DNA of 5,438 nucleotides, taken from Hydrogenophaga sp. (GTDB lineage Bacteria; Pseudomonadota; Gammaproteobacteria; Burkholderiales; Burkholderiaceae_C). The notes under the pieces were generated by a model. That model saw nothing but the letters and a program-made list of their open reading frames with translations, made no database searches and had not been told where the DNA came from. The translations under genes and the position numbers were made by a program. Position 1 is the stretch's first letter; each line of letters opens with the position of its first letter. Shown in pieces: positions 1 to 5,438 of the stretch. The DNA lies in contig JAUXXN010000331.1 in assembly GCA_030684755.1 (NCBI GenBank), forward strand, positions 1-5,438, given 5' to 3'.

Positions 1-399
1 ACGCGCGCCTTTGTTCGAACCGTGACGCCCGCCAAAATCAAGGCGCTGCGCGAACACGTGGTGCAAGAAAAGCTGGCCGTGAACAACCAAGATGTGCCGG
101 GCCGCACCGAGCTGCTGGGTGACTTTCATGTGCGCATGGCCGAGCTGATGGGCAACCAGGTGCTGGCCGAATTGCTGCGCGATCTGATCTCGCGTTGCGC
201 GCTGATCACGCTGATGTACCAAACCACGCACGCTGCCGAACACTCCAACGAAGAACATGCCGAAATCGTGAAGGCGCTGGCCGACAAAGACGAGGCACTG
301 GCCGTGCGCCTGATGACCGACCACCTGCTGCATGTGGAAGAAAACCTGACCTTTGACCGCAAGGTACCTACAAACGACATTTCCATGGCCCTGTCATGA
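1..399 (+). CDS. GntR-family transcriptional regulator, FCD domain (5' end outside window)
   Basis: This is the C-terminal ligand-binding half of a FadR/GntR-type regulator. The frame is open from base 1, so the N-terminal winged-helix DNA-binding domain lies upstream; the GTG at 22 is internal. About 132 codons are visible, against roughly 220-240 for a whole protein. The all-helical FCD domain is recognised from a GDFH motif (Asp at 121-123, His at 127-129), the following MGNQVLAELL helix, an SNEEH motif (His at 256-258) and MTDHL near the end (His at 322-324). These Asp/His residues match the metal and effector pocket of many FCD proteins. Its TGA (397-399) overlaps the puuE ATG by four bases, so the two are probably co-transcribed and translationally coupled. 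I infer that it controls this purine/ureide operon in response to a pathway intermediate. The family call is firm; the effector is unknown. Confidence 0.88.
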   Translation, partial: TRAFVRTVTPAKIKALREHVVQEKLAVNNQDVPGRTELLGDFHVRMAELMGNQVLAELLRDLISRCALITLMYQTTHAAEHSNEEHAEIVKALADKDEALAVRLMTDHLLHVEENLTFDRKVPTNDISMALS

Positions 400-1346
400 C
401 CCTTTACAACGCTACAGCCTCCTACCCCCGCGACCTTGTTGGCTATGGCCGCCACACACCACACGCCCGCTGGCCGGGCGGCGCCCGCGTGGCGGTGCAG
501 TTTGTGCTGAACTACGAAGAGGGCGGCGAAAACTCGGTGTTGCATGGTGACGCGGGTTCTGAACAGTTCTTGTCTGAAATGTTCAACCCGCCCGCCTTTG
601 CCGGTCGCCACATCAGCATGGAAGGCATTTACGAATACGGCTCCCGGGCGGGGGTGTGGCGCATCTTGCGCGAGTTTGAGCGCCGGGGTTTGCCGCTGAC
701 GGTGTTTGGCGTGGCCAGCGCTTTGGAAAAACACACCGATGTGACCGCCGCCTTTCAAGAACTGGGCTTCGATATCGCCTGCCACGGTTTGAAGTGGATT
801 CATTACCAAAACATCGACGAAGCCACCGAACGCGCCCACATGGCCGAGGCCATGACCATCATGGAGCGCCTCACCGGTGAACGCGCCTTGGGCTGGTACA
901 CCGGGCGCGACAGCCCCAACACGCGCCGACTGGTTGCCGACTTTGGCGGCTTTGAATACGACAGCGACTACTACGGCGACGACCTGCCGTTCTGGATGAA
1001 GGTGCGCAAAACAGATGGCAGCGACGCGCACCAACTCATCGTGCCGTACACGCTGGACTGCAACGACATGCGCTTTGCCCTGCCCCAAGGCTATTCGCAC
1101 GCCGACCCGTTCTTCCAATACCTGAAAGACACGTTTGACGCGCTGTACGTCGAGGGCGACCCGAACGGTCTGGACCGGCCCAAGATGATGAGCGTGGGCA
1201 TGCACTGTCGGCTGCTGGGCCGCCCGGGACGCATCACCGCGTTGCAACGTTTTCTGGACCACATACAAGCCCACGACCAGGTGTGGGTGGCGCGTCGCCT
1301 AGACATTGCACGCCACTGGAAAGCCACACACCCGCTCACCGCTTAA
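396..1346 (+). CDS. puuE: Allantoinase PuuE (polysaccharide deacetylase family)
   Basis: PuuE hydrolyses S-allantoin to allantoate in the cytoplasm during urate breakdown. It belongs to the carbohydrate esterase 4/polysaccharide deacetylase fold and is unrelated to the metal-dependent amidohydrolase allantoinase (AllB). The 316-residue product is close to the roughly 308 residues of the Pseudomonas enzyme, as I recall it. Family blocks run its whole length: YPRDLVGYG (10-18), FVLNYEEGGE (36-45), SMEGIYEYGSRAGVWR (74-89), a CHGLKWIHYQ block (129-138), GWYTGRDSPNTRRLV (166-180), YDSDYYGDDLP (188-198), IPYTLDCNDMRF (215-226; residue 215 is V) and MHCRLLGRPGRI (269-280). The start is the ATG of an ATGA overlap with the regulator; it has no clear Shine-Dalgarno site, so translational coupling is likely. 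There is no signal peptide or membrane segment. The fusion gene follows after ten bases, and its two domains catalyse the steps just before and just after this one. Confidence 0.95.
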   Translation: MTLYNATASYPRDLVGYGRHTPHARWPGGARVAVQFVLNYEEGGENSVLHGDAGSEQFLSEMFNPPAFAGRHISMEGIYEYGSRAGVWRILREFERRGLPLTVFGVASALEKHTDVTAAFQELGFDIACHGLKWIHYQNIDEATERAHMAEAMTIMERLTGERALGWYTGRDSPNTRRLVADFGGFEYDSDYYGDDLPFWMKVRKTDGSDAHQLIVPYTLDCNDMRFALPQGYSHADPFFQYLKDTFDALYVEGDPNGLDRPKMMSVGMHCRLLGRPGRITALQRFLDHIQAHDQVWVARRLDIARHWKATHPLTA

Positions 1347-1356
1347 GACCCCCACC

Positions 1357-3174
1357 ATGCCAATCACCCTGAACCGACTCAACACCGCGCCGCTGACGGA
1401 GGCCGCGCAACTGCTGGACGGCCTGTACGAACACTCGCCTTGGATTGCCGAACAAGCCTTACAGCAACGGCCCTTTGCCTCGCTGGCCGCGCTGAAACAC
1501 GCCATGGTGCGCGTGTTGAACGACGCGGGCACCGAGCAGCAGTTGGCACTCATCCGCGCCCACCCCGAGCTGGCGGGCAAAGCCATGGTGAGCAACACGC
1601 TCACCGCCGAGTCCACCAACGAGCAAACCAAAGCCGGGCTGACGCACTGCACGCCCGAAGAGTTTGCGCACATCCAGCAGCTCAACGCCGACTACAACGC
1701 CCGCTTCGGCTTCCCGTTCATCCTAGCCGTGCGCGGGCCGCGCGGCACCGGACTGAGCAAGCGCGAGATCATCAGCACCTTTGAGCGCCGCCTGCACAAC
1801 CCGGTGGACTTTGAGCGCGCCGAGTGCCTGCGCAACATCCACCGCATTGCCGAAATTCGGCTCAACGACAAATTCGGCTGCGAACCCACGCTGGGCAACC
1901 AGGTGTGGGACTGGCACGAAGACCTGGCCCGCCACAGCGACCCGGGCTTTGCCGAACAAGGCCAGTTGACTGTCACGTATCTGACCGACGCACACCGCGC
2001 CTGCGCAGCTGACTTGCAGCGCCGCATGCTCGACTGCGGGTTTGACGAGGCTTACGTTGATGCGGTTGGGAATGTGGTGGGGGTGTACCACGCTAACCTT
2101 CATGCAGACCCTCACCCCAACCCTCTCCCGCCAGCGGGAGAGGGAGCGAAGACACTGCTCACCGGGAGTCACTTTGACACTGTGCGCAACGGCGGCAAAT
2201 ACGACGGGCGGCTAGGTATTTTCGTACCCATAGCCTGCGTACAGCAACTGCACCAGGCGGGCAGACGTCTGCCGTTTGCCATTGAAGTGATGGCTTTTGC
2301 CGAAGAAGAAGGCCAGCGCTACAAGGCCACGTTTCTGGGCTCGGGCGCACTCACCGGCCACTTCAACCCGGCCTGGCTCGACCAGCAAGACGCCGACGGC
2401 ATCACCATGCGCGCCGCCATGCAGCACGCCAGCCTGCCCGGCACGCTGGAAGCCATTGACGCGCTGCAACGCGACCCGGCGCAATACCTAGGCTTTGTCG
2501 AAGTCCACATTGAACAAGGCCCGGTGCTCAACGAGCTGGACCTGCCGCTGGGCGTGGTGACTTCCATCAACGCCAGCGTGCGCTACCAGTGCGAAGTGGT
2601 CGGCATGGCCTGCCACGCCGGCACCACGCCGATGCGCAACCGCCGCGACGCCGCCTGCGCCGTGGCCGAGCTGGCCCTGTACGCCGAACAACGCGCCGGG
2701 GCCGACGGCGACTCGGTGGCCACGGTCGGCATGTTGCAGGTGCCGGGCGGCTCCATCAACGTGGTGCCTGGACGCTGCCTGTTTTCGCTCGATCTGCGTG
2801 CGCCCAGCAACGCGCAGCGCGACGCGCTGGAGCGCGACATCCTTGCGCAGCTGCGCACCATTTGCGAACGCCGGGGCGTGCGCTTTTCAACCGAAGAAAC
2901 CATGCGCGCCGCCGCTGCGCCCAGCGCCCCGGCCTGGCAAGCCCGTTGGGAAGCGGCTGTCAACGCCCTGGGTGTGCCGCTGCACCGCATGCCCAGCGGC
3001 GCCGGCCACGACGCGATGAAACTGCACGAAGTGATGCCGCAAGCCATGCTGTTTGTGCGTGGCCTCCACAGCGGCATCAGCCACAACCCGCTGGAAGCCA
3101 CCACCAGCGAAGACATGGAGCTGTGCGTGCGCGCCTTCTCGCACCTGCTGGAACAACTCGCCACCGACCACTGA
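1357..3174 (+). CDS. Bifunctional OHCU decarboxylase / allantoate amidohydrolase (UraD-AllC fusion)
   Basis: This is a 605-residue fusion of two ureide-pathway enzymes. Residues 1 to about 174 are UraD, which decarboxylates OHCU to S-allantoin: HPELAGK (69-75, with the presumed catalytic His69), an S-x-x-EQ-x-x-AGL block (Glu89-Gln90), FGFPFILAVRG (117-127) and a helical end near residue 174. Residues from about 175 to 605 are an M20-family allantoate amidohydrolase, which forms ureidoglycine with release of ammonia and CO2. Its motifs are GSHFDTV (His272), GGKYDGRLG (Asp283, bridging ligand), an acidic EEEG cluster (316-318), EVHIEQGP (His384), CHAGTTPMRNRRDA (His420, in the lid/dimer domain), SGAGHDAM (547-554) and GISHNPLE (His576, last metal ligand). 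All expected M20 ligands are present. ATG 1357 was chosen over ATG 1306 because the 17 extra residues resemble nothing in UraD and overlap puuE. A REP-like insert lengthens the loop before His272. Each domain is about full length for a stand-alone enzyme. Confidence 0.93.
   Translation: MPITLNRLNTAPLTEAAQLLDGLYEHSPWIAEQALQQRPFASLAALKHAMVRVLNDAGTEQQLALIRAHPELAGKAMVSNTLTAESTNEQTKAGLTHCTPEEFAHIQQLNADYNARFGFPFILAVRGPRGTGLSKREIISTFERRLHNPVDFERAECLRNIHRIAEIRLNDKFGCEPTLGNQVWDWHEDLARHSDPGFAEQGQLTVTYLTDAHRACAADLQRRMLDCGFDEAYVDAVGNVVGVYHANLHADPHPNPLPPAGEGAKTLLTGSHFDTVRNGGKYDGRLGIFVPIACVQQLHQAGRRLPFAIEVMAFAEEEGQRYKATFLGSGALTGHFNPAWLDQQDADGITMRAAMQHASLPGTLEAIDALQRDPAQYLGFVEVHIEQGPVLNELDLPLGVVTSINASVRYQCEVVGMACHAGTTPMRNRRDAACAVAELALYAEQRAGADGDSVATVGMLQVPGGSINVVPGRCLFSLDLRAPSNAQRDALERDILAQLRTICERRGVRFSTEETMRAAAAPSAPAWQARWEAAVNALGVPLHRMPSGAGHDAMKLHEVMPQAMLFVRGLHSGISHNPLEATTSEDMELCVRAFSHLLEQLATDH
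2109..2147. repeat. REP-like palindromic dispersed repeat inserted in frame in the AllC domain
   Basis: The core is a perfect 11-bp inverted repeat, CCCTCTCCCGC (2121-2131) and GCGGGAGAGGG (2134-2144), separated by two bases. It is preceded by the usual CCCTCACCCCAA head (2109-2120). I recognise this as a repeat scattered in many copies, mostly between genes, in beta- and gamma-proteobacterial genomes; no copy number can be given from this window. Here it lies inside a gene and is read in frame, giving DPHPNPLPPAGEGA (residues 251-264) between VVGVYH and KTLLTGSH. Its core of 39 bases is a multiple of three and contains no stop in this frame. As RNA it could fold into a strong GC hairpin within the coding region. 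Confidence 0.88.
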
Positions 3175-3208
3175 TCCACCCCCCACAACACCCCACCACC
3201 CCTGACCC
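3175..3208 (+). other. C/A-rich intergenic leader without a Shine-Dalgarno site
   Basis: These 34 bases between the fusion gene and the second M20 gene are almost entirely C and A, with isolated T and a single G. They contain no purine-rich ribosome binding site, promoter-like element or hairpin. The downstream gene is therefore probably read from the same transcript, with initiation in an unstructured leader. This contrasts with the clear AAGGAG in front of maeB. Confidence 0.6.
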
Positions 3209-4459
3209 ATGCCCACTTCTTACGAACAACTCGACCAATGGATTGACGCCCACTTTGATGAAGAAGTGCGGTTCTTGCAGGAACTGGTGCGCGTGCCCAC
3301 CGACACCCCGCCCGGCAACAACGCACCGCACGCCGAGCGCACCGCCGAGCTGCTGGCAGCCATGGGGTTGAACGCCGAGAAGCACGCCGTGCCCGAGGCC
3401 GAAGTGAAAGCCGCCGGGCTGCAAACCATCACCAACCTGATCGTGCGCCGCGCCTACGGCCCCGGCAAAACCATCGCACTCAACGCCCACGGCGACGTGG
3501 TGCCCCCCGGCGAAGGCTGGACGCACGACCCCTACGGCGGCGAGATCGTGGACGGCAAAATCTATGGCCGCGCCACGGCGGTGAGCAAGTGCGACATCGC
3601 CAATTTCACCTTTGCCATCCGCGCCCTCGAATCGCTGGACCTGCCGCTGCAAGGCGGGGTTGAACTGCACGTGACCTACGACGAAGAATACGGCGGCGAA
3701 GTCGGCCCCGACTGGCTGCTGAAAAACGGCCTGACCAAACCCGACCTGATGATCGCCGCAGGTTTCAGCTACCAGGTGGTGGTGGCCCACAACGGCTGTC
3801 TGCAGCTGGAGGTGACGGTGCACGGCGACATGGCGCACGCCGCCATTCCCGACAGCGGCACCGATGCGCTGCAGGCGGCGGTGCACATCTTGAACGCGCT
3901 GTACGCACTCAATGCCGACTACCTGAACGTGACATCAAAGGTCGAGGGCATCACGCACCCTTACCTGAACGTGGGCCAGATCAGCGGCGGCACCAACACC
4001 AACGTGATCCCCGGCAAAGTGGTGCTCAAAGTGGACCGCCGCATGATCCCGGAAGAAGACCCGGCAGAAGTAGAAGCCGCGCTGCGCCACACCATCGAGC
4101 AAGCCGCCGCCAGCTTCCAGCCGCCCCGGGGTGGACGCACCATCCAAGTGGACGTGAAACGTATCCTGCTGGCCCGCGCCCTAAAACCCCTGCCCGGCAA
4201 CCAGCCGCTGGTACAAGCCCTTCAAAAACATGGCGAAACGGTGTTTGGTGAACCCATTCCCGCCGTGGGCACACCGCTGTACACCGATGTGCGCATTTAC
4301 GGCGAGCACGGCATTCCGGGCGTGATCTACGGCGCCGGCCCGCGCACCGTGCGCGAGTCCAACGCCAAACGCGCCGACGAAAATCTGGACCTGCAAGACC
4401 TGCGCCGGGCCACCAAGGTGGTAGCGCGCACGCTGCTGGATTTGTTGACGCCCGCCTGA
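3209..4459 (+). CDS. M20-family (ArgE/DapE/CPG2-like) hydrolase, substrate unknown, atypical ligand set
   Basis: This 416-residue protein has the usual length and two-domain plan of the ArgE/DapE/carboxypeptidase-G2 branch of M20. It is distinct from the AllC-type M20 domain just upstream. Visible blocks are NAHGDVVPPGEGWTHDPYGG (92-111, with HxD as His94/Asp96), an IYGRATAVSKCD block (118-129), YDEEYGGEVG (157-166, with the acidic pair Glu159/Glu160), a lid domain from about 195 to 310 containing GDMAHAAIP (206-214), and YTDVRIYGEHGIPGVIYGAG (358-377). Several canonical metal ligands are not in their usual context: the DMKGG-type Asp site reads VSKCD, no acidic residue occurs between Asp179 and Glu201, and the C-terminal AHxxxE site reads AKRADE (Lys387). 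It may be a subfamily with altered chemistry rather than a dead enzyme, since its other core motifs are intact. The start is the first ATG after the gap, with no Shine-Dalgarno site. Position suggests a role near ureide or other carbamoyl compounds, but that is inference. Confidence 0.87.
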   Translation: MPTSYEQLDQWIDAHFDEEVRFLQELVRVPTDTPPGNNAPHAERTAELLAAMGLNAEKHAVPEAEVKAAGLQTITNLIVRRAYGPGKTIALNAHGDVVPPGEGWTHDPYGGEIVDGKIYGRATAVSKCDIANFTFAIRALESLDLPLQGGVELHVTYDEEYGGEVGPDWLLKNGLTKPDLMIAAGFSYQVVVAHNGCLQLEVTVHGDMAHAAIPDSGTDALQAAVHILNALYALNADYLNVTSKVEGITHPYLNVGQISGGTNTNVIPGKVVLKVDRRMIPEEDPAEVEAALRHTIEQAAASFQPPRGGRTIQVDVKRILLARALKPLPGNQPLVQALQKHGETVFGEPIPAVGTPLYTDVRIYGEHGIPGVIYGAGPRTVRESNAKRADENLDLQDLRRATKVVARTLLDLLTPA

Positions 4460-4495
4460 TCGGCAGCCTGAAACCGCCACGGTGCTCGCGGCCCG

Positions 4496-4518
4496 GCTTG
4501 GCCTTGTGGAGGCCTAGC
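4496..4518 (+). terminator. Weak hairpin between the purine operon and maeB (possible terminator)
   Basis: GGCCT (4500-4504) pairs with AGGCC (4510-4514) around a five-base loop, and GCT (4496-4498) pairs with AGC (4516-4518) across a single T/T mismatch. No run of T follows, so this does not meet the pattern of a classical intrinsic terminator. It sits 37 bases past the upstream stop codon and may only assist termination or protect the 3' end. Confidence 0.28.
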
Positions 4519-4531
4519 GGTGCGGGTGCCG

Positions 4532-4540
4532 TGTCAAAAT
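4532..4540 (+). promoter_or_regulatory. Possible extended -10 element for maeB
   Basis: TGT followed by CAAAAT resembles an extended -10 (TGn plus a partial TAnnnT match). It would place the transcript start near 4547 with a leader of under 20 bases that still contains the ribosome binding site. No convincing -35 hexamer is seen at the right distance. It is the only A/T-rich stretch in the intergenic region, which is the main support. Confidence 0.3.
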
Positions 4541-4550
4541 GATTTCCCCG

Positions 4551-4556
4551 AAGGAG
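4551..4556 (+). promoter_or_regulatory. Shine-Dalgarno site of maeB
   Basis: AAGGAG lies seven bases before the ATG at 4564, an ideal spacing. It fixes the maeB start and is the only strong ribosome binding site in the window. Confidence 0.85.
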
Positions 4557-4563
4557 ACACCAC

Positions 4564-5438
4564 ATGACACCCGCCGAACAAGCCCTGCGCGATGCCGCAC
4601 TCGATTACCACCGCTCGCCCCACAAGGGCAAGATTTCCGTCAACCCGACCAAGCCGCTGTCCAACCAGCGCGACTTGTCGCTGGCCTACTCGCCGGGTGT
4701 GGCTTACCCCTGCCTGGCCATTGAAAAAGACCCCACACTGGCAGCCGAATACACCAGCCGGGGCAACCTGGTAGGCGTCATCACCAACGGAACGGCGGTG
4801 CTGGGTCTGGGTGACATTGGCCCGCTGGCGAGCAAGCCAGTGATGGAGGGCAAGGGCTGCCTGTTCAAGAAGTTTGCGGGCATTGACGTGTTTGACATCG
4901 AGCTGAGCGAGCGCGACCCGGACAAACTGGTGGAAATCATCGCTGCGCTGGAACCCACGCTGGGCGGCATCAACCTCGAAGACATCAAGGCGCCCGAGTG
5001 CTTCTATATTGAGAAAAAGCTGCGCGAGCGCATGGGCATTCCGGTGTTCCACGACGACCAGCACGGCACGGCCATCATCTCAGCCGCTGCGCTGTTGAAC
5101 GGCCTGGAGCTGGTGAACAAGCCGATTAGCGAGGTGAAGCTCGCCGTGTCGGGTGCGGGTGCAGCGGCGCTGGCCTGCCTGGACGTGATGGTGGGCCTGG
5201 GCATGGCGCCAGCCAACATTTTTGTGTGCGATTCCAAGGGCGTGATTTACGAGGGCCGCCCCGGCGGTTACGACGAGTCCAAAGCCCGTTACGCCCAGAA
5301 CACCGACAAGCGCACGCTGGCCGATGCTGTGAACGGCGCCGATGTGTTCCTGGGCTGTTCGGCCCCGGGCGTGATGACGGCGGAGATGGTGAAGACCATG
5401 GCGCCCAAGCCCATCATCTTGGCGCTGGCCAACCCCGA
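4564..5438 (+). CDS. maeB: NADP-dependent malic enzyme, N-terminal part (3' end outside window)
   Basis: Malic enzyme oxidatively decarboxylates malate to pyruvate, giving NAD(P)H for biosynthesis and linking the TCA cycle to pyruvate. The first 291 residues are visible and the frame is still open at the window edge. Motifs in order are [11 protein letters not shown] (40-50, catalytic Tyr42), [20 protein letters not shown] (67-86), a [19 protein letters not shown] block (96-114, presumed catalytic Lys97), [12 protein letters not shown] (136-147, metal-binding Glu139/Asp140), FHDDQHGTA (162-170, metal-binding Asp165), the Rossmann dinucleotide motif GAGAAA (197-202) and [10 protein letters not shown] followed by ILALANPE at the edge. 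This short-type N-terminus is typical of the large MaeB enzymes, which usually continue into a C-terminal phosphotransacetylase-like domain; that part is not visible. NADP rather than NAD preference is assumed from the family. The gene has its own strong ribosome binding site and probably its own promoter, so it is likely separate from the purine genes. Confidence 0.95.
   Translation, partial: MTPAEQALRDAALDYHRSPHKGKISVNPTKPLSNQRDLSLAYSPGVAYPCLAIEKDPTLAAEYTSRGNLVGVITNGTAVLGLGDIGPLASKPVMEGKGCLFKKFAGIDVFDIELSERDPDKLVEIIAALEPTLGGINLEDIKAPECFYIEKKLRERMGIPVFHDDQHGTAIISAAALLNGLELVNKPISEVKLAVSGAGAAALACLDVMVGLGMAPANIFVCDSKGVIYEGRPGGYDESKARYAQNTDKRTLADAVNGADVFLGCSAPGVMTAEMVKTMAPKPIILALANP

Noticed and set aside
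22..24. GTG at 22 as the start of the regulator
   Set aside because: The frame is open to the window edge and the encoded part is only the effector domain of a GntR protein, so the true start lies upstream.
126..1274. Long open frame on the minus strand across the regulator and puuE
   Set aside because: It is the antisense shadow of two well-recognised genes in GC-rich DNA; its translation is low-complexity, rich in V, A, H and G, and shows no family motif.
1306..1356. Upstream ATG at 1306 that would lengthen the fusion protein by 17 residues
   Set aside because: It overlaps the end of puuE by 41 bases, the added residues do not resemble a UraD N-terminus, and the ATG at 1357 fits the domain start.
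2121..2144. The strong hairpin as a transcription terminator or riboswitch
   Set aside because: No T run follows, it lies in the middle of an intact coding frame, and its sequence matches a dispersed palindromic repeat.
2583..3326. Minus-strand and alternative plus-strand open frames over the AllC domain and gene 4 start
   Set aside because: Arginine-, alanine- and proline-rich translations of GC-rich coding DNA with no motif; the AllC frame is certain here.
3452..3475. GPGKT in the second M20 protein as a P-loop
   Set aside because: It lacks the full GxxxxGK[ST] pattern and lies just before the M20 metal motif, where it fits as a loop of that fold.
3077..3886. 269-codon open frame on the minus strand opposite the second M20 gene
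   Set aside because: Its G-, V- and H-rich translation mirrors the M20 codons and shows no recognisable domain.
4460..4563. A small gene or RNA gene in the intergenic region before maeB
   Set aside because: No open frame with a ribosome binding site and no tRNA-like or known RNA structure; only a weak hairpin, a -10-like element and the maeB Shine-Dalgarno site are seen.

Overview
The window is GC-rich and reads left to right, with every real gene on the + strand. Codon use, the style of the proteins and a dispersed palindrome typical of beta- and gamma-proteobacteria suggest a betaproteobacterium, most likely Burkholderiales and perhaps Comamonadaceae. That placement is an inference; no marker gene is present.

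Positions 1-4459 look like one purine (urate/allantoin) breakdown operon. It opens with the C-terminal part of a GntR/FCD transcriptional regulator (1-399), whose stop codon overlaps the start of puuE (396-1346), the metal-independent allantoinase of the polysaccharide deacetylase fold. Ten bases later comes a two-domain fusion (1357-3174): an N-terminal OHCU decarboxylase (UraD) joined to a C-terminal allantoate amidohydrolase (AllC, peptidase family M20). After a 34-base C/A-rich gap comes a second, different M20-family hydrolase (3209-4459), whose substrate cannot be read from the sequence and whose metal-ligand set looks non-canonical. In pathway order, UraD makes S-allantoin, PuuE opens it to allantoate, and AllC releases ammonia and CO2 to give the ureidoglycine/ureidoglycolate level. 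So three consecutive steps are encoded by two genes.

Positions 4460-4563 are a short intergenic region with a small hairpin, a weak promoter-like element and a strong Shine-Dalgarno site. They lead into maeB (4564 to the window edge), a malic enzyme that is probably a separate housekeeping unit.

Nothing here is a wholly unknown system. The points most worth a second look are a REP-like palindrome inserted in frame just before the first zinc-binding motif of the AllC domain, the patch of relaxed codon use around it, the UraD-AllC fusion itself, and the unusual active site of the second M20 protein.
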